From NCBI GenBank assembly GCA_028692515.1, contig JAQUXG010000009.1, positions 1 to 14,634 of the forward strand: 14,634 nucleotides of DNA, written 5' to 3'. How positions within the stretch are numbered: the first letter of the stretch is position 1; each line of letters opens with the position of its first letter. The stretch comes from Kiritimatiellales bacterium. Lineage in GTDB: Bacteria > Verrucomicrobiota > Kiritimatiellia > Kiritimatiellales > Tichowtungiaceae. Positions 1-7,504 of the stretch are shown one piece after another. The position numbers were made by a program, and so were the translations under genes. Below the pieces are notes generated by a model that saw nothing but the letters and a program-made list of their open reading frames with translations, had not been told where the DNA came from and did not search any database.

Positions 1-1674
<1,674 letters not shown>

Positions 1675-1753
1675 AAAAGTCTACTATCGTAACGACACGC
1701 ATGCTATATAATATATCTCAATTATAAGTTGCAGTTACCCTAATCTATGCAAT

Positions 1754-1765
1754 TGTCAAAGAACA
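1754..1765 (-). promoter_or_regulatory. Spacer boxA antitermination site upstream of 23S
   Basis: On the minus strand this reads TGTTCTTTGACA, close to the bacterial boxA consensus TGCTCTTTAACA bound by NusB-NusE. It lies between tRNA-Ile and the 23S 5' end, where E. coli rrn operons also carry a second boxA. It matches the leader boxA at 3859-3869, which supports both. The role, keeping polymerase resistant to Rho while it transcribes untranslated RNA, is inferred from the family. Confidence 0.7.
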
Positions 1766-1766
1766 C

Positions 1767-1780
1767 TTCCCCGAAGGGAA
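1767..1780 (-). other. Spacer hairpin with UUCG tetraloop
   Basis: The transcript reads UUCCC-UUCG-GGGAA, a 5-bp stem closed by a C-G pair around UUCG, one of the most stable RNA tetraloops. It sits directly upstream of the spacer boxA. It is probably a structured spacer element; no specific function can be assigned. Confidence 0.55.
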
Positions 1781-1849
1781 AAAATGTTTGTCTGTCTGTT
1801 TTCTTAGCCTTACTTCCAGCCAGCCCGCCTTAATACCCCGTTCGAAAGG

Positions 1850-1926
1850 TGGTGGGCGTGCCTGGAGTCGAACCAGGGACCTCGTCCTTATCAGGGACGC
1901 GCTCTAACCAACTGAGCTACACGCCC
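1850..1926 (-). tRNA. tRNA-Ile (anticodon GAT)
   Basis: A 77-nt cloverleaf on the minus strand, beginning GGGCGTGTAGCTCAG and ending CACGCCC-A-CCA, so the CCA tail is encoded. The acceptor arms GGGCGTG/CACGCCC pair perfectly. The D-arm (GCTCAGTTGGTTAGAGC) and T-arm (GGTTCGACTCC) are canonical. The anticodon lies at 1890-1892 within the loop CTGATAA and reads GAT. It is the second tRNA in the 16S-23S spacer, separated from tRNA-Ala by only 8 nt. Confidence 0.97.
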
Positions 1927-1934
1927 TTCAAGGT

Positions 1935-2010
1935 TGGTGGAGGTAGACGGGTTCGAACCGACGACATCCAGCTTGCAAAGCTGGCGCTCTACCAACTGAG
2001 CTATACCCCC
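1935..2010 (-). tRNA. tRNA-Ala (anticodon TGC)
   Basis: A 76-nt cloverleaf on the minus strand, beginning GGGGGTATAGCTCAG and ending TACCTCC-A-CCA, with encoded CCA. The acceptor stem pairs with one G-U. The anticodon loop TTTGCAA gives anticodon TGC, and the T-loop GGTTCGAACCC is canonical. It is the first tRNA after 16S, so the order is 16S-Ala-Ile-23S, opposite to the usual Ile-Ala order of E. coli rrn operons. Confidence 0.97.
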
Positions 2011-2040
2011 AGTGCGGTCCGACCGGCTCCAAAAACAGCC

Positions 2041-2090
2041 AGTTGAATGATTCACGATTCTCACTTCGATCCAGAAACGGTACGATTTGT
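2041..2090 (-). other. 16S processing stem, 3' arm (spacer side)
   Basis: This 50-nt spacer segment is the reverse complement of leader segment 3809-3858. I count about 40 Watson-Crick pairs, 4 G-U pairs and a few mismatches. Because the two arms flank the 16S gene, they should form the long helix cut by RNase III to release pre-16S. Several differences between the arms are G-U compatible, which indicates selection on RNA pairing rather than a recent DNA duplication. Confidence 0.85.
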
Positions 2091-2108
2091 TTCTTGCTTA
2101 CGTGGTGC

Positions 2109-2184
2109 TTCGGATTGCTCCGAAACAATACTCCATTGCTGGAGCATTTACCCTATCCATCTGCCGGCCAACAAGTTGGTCGGC
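2109..2184 (-). other. Three hairpins in the 16S-tRNA spacer, two with GCAA loops
   Basis: Between the 16S 3' end and the processing stem there are three hairpins. 2109-2124 has arms TTCGGA/TCCGAA and 2131-2144 has arms CTCCA/TGGAG; both close on the RNA loop GCAA, a GNRA tetraloop. 2163-2184 is a longer hairpin with arms GCCGGCCAAC and GTTGGTCGGC and one mismatch. They probably give order to the precursor RNA; no known protein site is recognised. Confidence 0.6.
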
Positions 2185-2199
2185 GAGAGGATTCTCCTT

Positions 2200-3774
<1,575 letters not shown>

Positions 3775-3808
3775 TTATACGGAAACATTTTGAAACGCAT
3801 TGCTTAAA

Positions 3809-3858
3809 ACAAATCGTACCATTTCTAAATCGAAATGATGATCGTGAGTCATTCAGTT
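3809..3858 (-). other. 16S processing stem, 5' arm (leader side)
   Basis: The leader arm of the RNase III-type stem, complementary over 50 nt to spacer segment 2041-2090. It begins about 35 nt upstream of the mature 16S 5' end. It directly follows the leader boxA in the transcript, the standard order boxA, processing stem, 16S. Confidence 0.85.
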
Positions 3859-3869
3859 TTCAAAGAGCA
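3859..3869 (-). promoter_or_regulatory. Leader boxA antitermination site
   Basis: On the minus strand this reads TGCTCTTTGAA, a near-exact match to the bacterial boxA core TGCTCTTTAAC. It lies downstream of the promoter array and just upstream of the processing stem, where Nus-factor antitermination sites of rRNA operons are expected. Confidence 0.8.
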
Positions 3870-3915
3870 AAAAAAACACCAACCTGATTACCTGTTTCAA
3901 CAGGCTTCTCTGTTG
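3869..3915 (-). promoter_or_regulatory. Leader with alternative hairpins and a U8 tract
   Basis: The RNA starting just below the most proximal promoter can form two mutually exclusive hairpins: CAACAG/CTGTTG (3898-3903 with 3910-3915) and CCTGTT/AACAGG (3891-3896 with 3899-3904). The second can also be enclosed by an outer CCAAC/GTTGG pairing. A run of eight U (3869-3876) follows after a short gap, and its last U begins boxA. The arrangement resembles a weak terminator or attenuator next to an antitermination site. It could also be simply a structured leader. Confidence 0.4.
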
Positions 3916-3926
3916 GAGCGGCGAGT

Positions 3927-3955
3927 AACTTACGCAAACTGCTTCAGTCGGTCAA
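3927..3955 (-). promoter_or_regulatory. rRNA promoter, most proximal (fourth of four)
   Basis: On the minus strand: -35 TTGACC (3950-3955), 17-bp spacer, -10 TAAGTT (3927-3932), then a GC-rich discriminator ACTCGCCG. An AT-rich UP-like stretch precedes the -35. Transcription should start near 3920. This promoter is not part of the ~113-bp repeats but shares the CGCC discriminator motif with them. Confidence 0.6.
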
Positions 3956-4042
3956 CCGCTTTTTTCATTTTATTTTTCAGAACAATTTCCCGTTCGATTC
4001 TCACTCGCTTTGCAGCGCGTTTTGTTTCGAACAAGGCGGGCC

Positions 4043-4070
4043 ATCATACGCACATCAGTTTGTTTGGCAA
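4043..4070 (-). promoter_or_regulatory. rRNA promoter in repeat copy 1
   Basis: On the minus strand: -35 TTGCCA (4065-4070), 16-bp spacer ending TGTGCG, -10 TATGAT (4043-4048), discriminator GGCCCGCC. Upstream is an AT-rich tract (complement of TTTTTTAAATTATTTT) suitable as an UP element. The GC-rich discriminator is the kind associated with ppGpp-sensitive rRNA promoters; that regulation is inferred. Confidence 0.7.
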
Positions 4071-4155
4071 CCCGTTTTTTAAATTATTTTAAGAACAATT
4101 TCCCGTTCGATTCTCACTCGCTTTGCAGCGCGTTTTGTTTCGAACAAGGCGGGTC

Positions 4156-4183
4156 ATCATACGCACATCAGTTTGTTTAACAA
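4156..4183 (-). promoter_or_regulatory. rRNA promoter in repeat copy 2
   Basis: On the minus strand: -35 TTGTTA (4178-4183), 16-bp spacer, -10 TATGAT (4156-4161), discriminator GACCCGCC. It lies exactly 113 bp upstream of the copy 1 promoter, with the same UP-like AT block. The -35 differs from copy 1 by two bases while the -10 and spacer length are kept. Confidence 0.7.
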
Positions 4184-4270
4184 CCCGTTTTTTAAATTAT
4201 TTTCTAGAACAATTTCTTGTCGGTTTCGGCGGGCTTTGCAGCTCGTTTTTGTGTCTGACAAGGCGGGTGA

Positions 4271-4298
4271 TAGTACGCACATAAAAAAACCGTGCAAT
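4271..4298 (-). promoter_or_regulatory. rRNA promoter in repeat copy 3 (most distal)
   Basis: On the minus strand: -35 TTGCAC (4293-4298), 16-bp spacer, -10 TACTAT (4271-4276), discriminator CACCCGCC. The surrounding repeat has diverged, yet the promoter geometry and the CCCGCC discriminator are retained, which argues that this is a used promoter. It is 115 bp upstream of the copy 2 promoter. Confidence 0.65.
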
Positions 4299-4299
4299 G

Positions 4300-4558
4300 T
4301 ATTTTGAAAACTATTTCCACTTTCGGACAAAAATAATCAAAAACACCAATAAAACCGCACAAAACAGTTTGATAAAAAACTCATTAAAAACTATTCCACA
4401 GGCTGCCGAGTCTGTCGCAATAATCAGAATTGATAATCGTAAAGCTATTAAAACAAACGACTTTCGCAAAATAACGACTCGAAATTTTCCAAAAATTCGC
4501 CTGCTGAAATTGAAAATGTATTTTATAACATGCTAATTTAAAACGACTTAAAATAAAA
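4300..4558. other. Gene-less AT-rich region with phased A-tracts upstream of the rRNA promoters
   Basis: About 260 bp rich in A and T with no credible gene; a short plus-strand frame at 4297-4536 is lysine- and asparagine-rich low-complexity sequence. Between 4329 and 4390 six A-tracts of 4-6 bp have centres near 4331, 4341, 4352, 4362, 4376 and 4388, close to the helical repeat for most steps. Phased A-tracts bend DNA. This segment lies ~30-90 bp upstream of the most distal rRNA promoter, where bent or UP-type DNA is expected. Confidence 0.5.
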
Positions 4559-4587
4559 CGGCTGATCCCAAACATTGGAAAAAGCCG
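4550..4587 (-). terminator. Probable intrinsic terminator of the Bax-inhibitor-like gene
   Basis: In the minus-strand transcript, CGGCT (4583-4587) pairs with AGCCG (4559-4563), enclosing the shorter CCAA/TTGG palindrome. It is followed by TTTTATTTT (4550-4558). The hairpin lies ~45 bp past the stop of the upstream gene and just before the AT-rich rRNA control region, where termination would be useful. Confidence 0.55.
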
Positions 4588-4619
4588 CATTTCTATCTTA
4601 AAGTCTATGGCTTAAAGCC
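4567..4619. repeat. Composite repeat, degenerate copy (palindrome plus heptads)
   Basis: One palindrome of the TTCCAA-N3-TTGGAA family with a single mismatch (TCCCAAACATTGGAA, 4567-4580), then heptad-like units CTTAAAG, TCTATGG, CTTAAAG (4597-4617). The segment 4600-4619 matches 9770-9789 at 18 of 20 positions. It ends 12 bp from the stop of the Bax-inhibitor-like gene. The second palindrome seen at the other two loci is missing here. Confidence 0.6.
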
Positions 4620-4631
4620 GTCTTTTTCTCT

Positions 4632-5360
4632 CTATCTCCGGCTTTGGAGCTTCGAAAGCAGGCGCAAAATCTCCATATAGAGCCACACCAGTGTCACAAT
4701 CAGCCCGAAAGCCGCATACCATTCCATATATTTCGGGGCTCCCTGCTCCGCGCCCTGCTCAATAAAATCAAAGTCCAGCACCAGATTCAGCGCCGCCACG
4801 ACAACAATCACCGCACTGAAACCAATGCCCACAGGCCCGCTTCCATAGATCATTGGAATCTGCACCCCGAAAAACCCCAGAATCATCGACACCAGATAAA
4901 ACAGCGCAATACCGCCCGTTGCCGCCACTACGCCCAGCTTGAAATTTTCCGTTGCCTTGATCAGCCGCGATGTATAGGCCAGCAGCAATGCGCCCAGCGT
5001 GCCGAACGTCAACAAAACCGCCTGCATCACAATGCCCGGGAACTGCTTCTCAAACAGGCTGGAGACACCTCCCAGCATGACGCCTTGGCATACTGCATAC
5101 ATTGGAGCCGTTACCGGCGAAGCTTTCTTATTGAAGATTGTGATCAGTGCCACCACAAAGCCTGCAATGGCACCAATCATGATCCAGCCCGTGGAATCCT
5201 GCGGTGCCGCCGGATTCCATGTCAGCATTGTTGCTGCAAACAACAAAGCCAGCAGCATTGCCGTGCGGCTTACCGTCCCCTGGATCGTCATCACCCCTGC
5301 ACCCTCACGGGCCACATCAAACGTCTTTGCATTCAACGCCGGATTCGCTGTACGCATCAT
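4632..5360 (-). CDS. Bax inhibitor-1/YccA family membrane protein
   Basis: A 242-residue integral membrane protein of the Bax-inhibitor-1-like family, YccA branch. Hydrophobic segments at about residues 31-48, 58-76, 85-103, 109-131, 142-163, 175-195 and 211-233 give the usual seven helices. Family hallmarks are the N-terminal SNPAL-like start (residues 5-10, ANPALN), an MT motif before helix 1 (24-25), LDFDFIEQG (195-203) and GAPKYMEWYAAFGL (207-220). Some family members act as pH-sensitive calcium leak channels, and E. coli YccA modulates the FtsH protease; the role here is inferred only at family level. The start is supported by AGGAGG (5369-5374) 8 nt upstream; either of the first two ATG codons could be used. 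It lies downstream of htpG but is separated from it by a strong terminator, so it probably has its own promoter. Confidence 0.9.
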   Translation of the reverse strand: MMRTANPALNAKTFDVAREGAGVMTIQGTVSRTAMLLALLFAATMLTWNPAAPQDSTGWIMIGAIAGFVVALITIFNKKASPVTAPMYAVCQGVMLGGVSSLFEKQFPGIVMQAVLLTFGTLGALLLAYTSRLIKATENFKLGVVAATGGIALFYLVSMILGFFGVQIPMIYGSGPVGIGFSAVIVVVAALNLVLDFDFIEQGAEQGAPKYMEWYAAFGLIVTLVWLYMEILRLLSKLQSRR

Positions 5361-5388
5361 AAATACAACCTCCTGTTAATTTTCTGGA

Positions 5389-5417
5389 AATATGTCCATT
5401 CGACCGGAAAAATGCAA
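5389..5417 (-). promoter_or_regulatory. Possible promoter of the Bax-inhibitor-like gene
   Basis: On the minus strand TTGCAT (5412-5417), a 17-bp spacer and CATATT (5389-5394) lie between the htpG terminator and the ribosome binding site. Both hexamers match consensus only moderately. A promoter is expected here because the upstream transcript is terminated, but this exact placement is weak. Confidence 0.3.
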
Positions 5418-5453
5418 AAACGTTCAAGCACCTCTGGGGCTGGAAAGCCGTCA

Positions 5454-5489
5454 AACAAAAAGGCTCCGTTGCTGTTGCAACGGAGCCTT
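5454..5489 (-). terminator. Strong intrinsic terminator of htpG
   Basis: A perfect 13-bp stem: AAGGCTCCGTTGC (5460-5472) pairs with GCAACGGAGCCTT (5477-5489) around a 4-nt loop. In the minus-strand transcript it is followed by TTTTTGTTT. It lies 25 bp past the htpG stop and is a textbook Rho-independent terminator. Confidence 0.9.
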
Positions 5490-5496
5490 CGCCCAC

Positions 5497-5510
5497 CCAA
5501 TCCTTGGAAA
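5497..5510. repeat. Partial palindrome of the TTCCAA-N3-TTGGAA family
   Basis: CCAA-TCC-TTGG followed by AAA, 5 bp beyond the htpG stop codon (5515-5517). It matches the core of the palindromes found downstream of three other genes, but its left arm lacks the outer TT. A chance match is possible at this length; the shared position just past a stop is the main support. Confidence 0.4.
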
Positions 5511-5514
5511 AAGA

Positions 5515-7389
5515 TCAGTCCGCGTTAAGGTCACGGGCCATTAAGGCGGCAATACGGGTCGCAAACGCAGCCGGATTTTCAACCTTGGAGCCTTCGGCCA
5601 CGTGCGCGAGATCGCGCAGCAGCTCGACGCTTTCGCTCAGCTTCGGGTTTTCCTTGTCCGCTTCGTACATCGCCTTTACCGCCTCAACCACCGGATGCGA
5701 CGGATTGAGCTCCAGCACGCGTTCCATCTCCGGAACCGGCTGCCCCATGCGGCGCATCATGGCTTCGATATGCGGACTCATGCTGTATTCGTCGCCCACC
5801 AGACAGGCCGGGCTTTCCTTAAGGCGGGTCGAGAGACGCACCTCCTTGACTCCGCTAAGCTTCTCTTTAACGAAACCGAGGAACCCTTCGAACTTTTTCT
5901 TTTCGTCCTTCAGCGCTTCGGCGTCGCCCATATCCCCTTTGTTGGCGGCCTTGAACTTCTTGCCTTTGTATTCACCGAGTTGCGGCATCACAAACTCATC
6001 AATCGGATCGAGGAAGAAGACGACTTCTTTGCCGTCGGCCTTGAAGCCTTCAAGGAACGGGGAGCTTTCTGCAATTCCGCGGTGCTCGGCAGCAAGATAG
6101 ATAATTTCCTCCTGCCCTTCCTTCATGCTTTCAACACAGTCGGCCAGCGAACGCATCTTGCCCGCCTCGGTCGCAGTGGTTTCGAACAGCAGCAGATCGG
6201 CGATTTTTTCGCGGTTCTCGAAGTCGTTCTGCAAACCCTCTTTAAGCATCGGGCCGAACTCGGCGTAGAAGGTCAGGTATTTGTCATAGCTCTTCAGCTT
6301 CATCTCGCCGAGCGTCTTCAGAATCCGTCCGGTCAGGTTGCGGCGGATTTTGTCGAGCTGCGGGTTTTCCTGCAGAATTTCGCGCGAGACGTTGAGCGGC
6401 AGATCCGCGGCATCCACCACCCCTTTCACAAAGCGCAGGTAGGACGGAAGCAGGTTTTCAAATTCATTGCTGATGAAGACTCGCTGCACATAAAGGTTCA
6501 GATGAGCCTTTGGCTCATTACTCATCATCATGTCGAACGGCTTCTTTTCCGGAATGAACAGCAGCGCCTTAAACTCGATCGCGCCTTCCGCATTGTAGTG
6601 GATCACTTCTGCCGGATCGCTGAAATCGTGCGAGATGTGTTTATAGAACTCGCTGTACTCCTCCGTCGTGATCTCGCTCTTATTGCGCAGCCAGATCGCC
6701 TTGCGGGTATTGAGTACGTCTTCTTTGGCTTTCTCCTCGCCGCTCTCTTCGTCTTTTTCCGTGGAGAGCATAACCACCGGGTGCTCCACAAAATCGGAGA
6801 ATTTTTTCACCAGCGAGTGCAGGCGGTATTCTTCCAGATATTCTGCCGCGTCCTCTTTCAAGTGCAGCGTCACCGATGTTCCGCGCGTTGTACGCGTGCC
6901 TTCAGAAACCGTAAAGGAGCCGGTTCCTTCCGAACTCCAGCAGGATGCTTCTTTACCATGCATCCGCGACTCGACCGTCACACGATCGGCCACCATAAAC
7001 GAAGAATAGAAACCGACGCCGAACTGGCCGATCAGCTCCGGGTTATCCTTCGCACCCGACTCCTGCAGGCGGGCCAGAAACGCCTTCGTGCCGGAATGGG
7101 CAATCGTGCCGAGGTGCTGAATCAGCGCCGCTTCGTCCATCCCGATCCCGTTATCGGAAACCGTCAGCGTTTTAGCCTCCTTATCCGCCGACAGCGTAAT
7201 CTTCCAGTCGTTGTCCCCGTCGAGCAGTGCGGTATCGGTCAGTGATTCAAACCGGATTTTATCAATCGCATCGCAGGCGTTGCTGATCAGCTCGCGCAGA
7301 AACACCTCGCGGTGCGAATAAAGCGAATGAGTAATCAGATGCAGCAGCTGGGACAGCTCGGTTTTAAACTCCATGGTTTTTTCAGACAT
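5515..7389 (-). CDS. htpG: Hsp90-family molecular chaperone HtpG
   Basis: A 624-residue cytosolic ATP-dependent chaperone, full length for bacterial Hsp90 (about 620-640). The N-terminal GHKL ATPase site is intact: E33-x3-N37-x2-D40 in RELISNACDAIDK, DNGIGM (79-84), GTIAHSGT (94-101) and GQFGVGFYS (121-129). The middle domain carries VQRVFISNEFENLLPSYLRFVKGVVD and LNVSREILQ, hallmark Hsp90 segments that contribute to ATP hydrolysis and client binding. The C-terminal dimerisation domain is present, without the eukaryotic MEEVD tail, as expected. The start ATG has AGGAG at 7400-7404, 10 nt upstream. Known role: folding and rescue of proteins under heat and other stress, with DnaK. No CIRCE-type heat-shock operator is visible upstream. 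It lies 112 bp downstream of recQ and ends in a strong terminator. Confidence 0.98.
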   Translation of the reverse strand: MSEKTMEFKTELSQLLHLITHSLYSHREVFLRELISNACDAIDKIRFESLTDTALLDGDNDWKITLSADKEAKTLTVSDNGIGMDEAALIQHLGTIAHSGTKAFLARLQESGAKDNPELIGQFGVGFYSSFMVADRVTVESRMHGKEASCWSSEGTGSFTVSEGTRTTRGTSVTLHLKEDAAEYLEEYRLHSLVKKFSDFVEHPVVMLSTEKDEESGEEKAKEDVLNTRKAIWLRNKSEITTEEYSEFYKHISHDFSDPAEVIHYNAEGAIEFKALLFIPEKKPFDMMMSNEPKAHLNLYVQRVFISNEFENLLPSYLRFVKGVVDAADLPLNVSREILQENPQLDKIRRNLTGRILKTLGEMKLKSYDKYLTFYAEFGPMLKEGLQNDFENREKIADLLLFETTATEAGKMRSLADCVESMKEGQEEIIYLAAEHRGIAESSPFLEGFKADGKEVVFFLDPIDEFVMPQLGEYKGKKFKAANKGDMGDAEALKDEKKKFEGFLGFVKEKLSGVKEVRLSTRLKESPACLVGDEYSMSPHIEAMMRRMGQPVPEMERVLELNPSHPVVEAVKAMYEADKENPKLSESVELLRDLAHVAEGSKVENPAAFATRIAALMARDLNAD

Positions 7390-7469
7390 TTTACAGGTTC
7401 TCCTTTTAAACGGATTAAATCGAAAGCTCCGCAGAATAGAGAAACCGCCCGCCGGACGAAAGAGTAAAA

Positions 7470-7504
7470 ATCACGTGCCGAGGTGACCTCTCCGGGCGCG
7501 GCTA
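7470..7504. repeat. REP-like element overlapping the recQ stop codon
   Basis: On the minus strand the recQ stop TAG is part of GTAGCCGCG, followed by CCGGAGAGGTCACCTCGG. The core GAGGT-C-ACCTC (7480-7490) is a perfect palindrome. The GTAGCCGCG start is shared with the element at 14233-14290, suggesting related small repeats. No T-run follows closely enough to call it a clear terminator. Confidence 0.4.

Larger units (their letters stand above)
3979..4283. repeat. Three tandem ~113-115-bp repeats, each carrying an rRNA promoter
   Basis: Copies begin at 3979, 4092 and 4206, each with AGAACAATTTC. The first two are nearly identical (for example GGCGGGCCATCATACG against GGCGGGTCATCATACG). The third has diverged and ends near 4283. 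Each contains a palindrome TTGTTTCGAACAA (or its variant), a promoter -10 at the same phase, and an AT-rich UP-like block. The first two also share a GTTTGTTT-AACCCG run just before the AT-rich block. The unit therefore looks like a duplicated rRNA promoter module rather than a mobile element. Confidence 0.85.

Noticed and set aside
3979..4283. Tandem repeats considered as a CRISPR array
   Set aside because: The units are ~113 bp and similar over their full length, with no short repeat/variable spacer pattern; rRNA promoter modules explain them better.
4297..4536. 79-codon plus-strand frame in the AT-rich region
   Set aside because: Composition is K/N/I-rich as expected from AT-rich DNA; no ribosome site and no similarity recognised.
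4644..5528. 294-codon plus-strand frame opposite the Bax-inhibitor-like gene
   Set aside because: It runs through the htpG terminator and htpG 3' end and is rich in H, Q, R and C without hydrophobic core patterns.
5602..7245. 547-codon plus-strand frame opposite htpG
   Set aside because: It is antisense to a complete, motif-rich HtpG; its composition (many H, R, Q, F) is typical of a reverse-complement shadow of GC-rich coding DNA and it has no recognisable domain.
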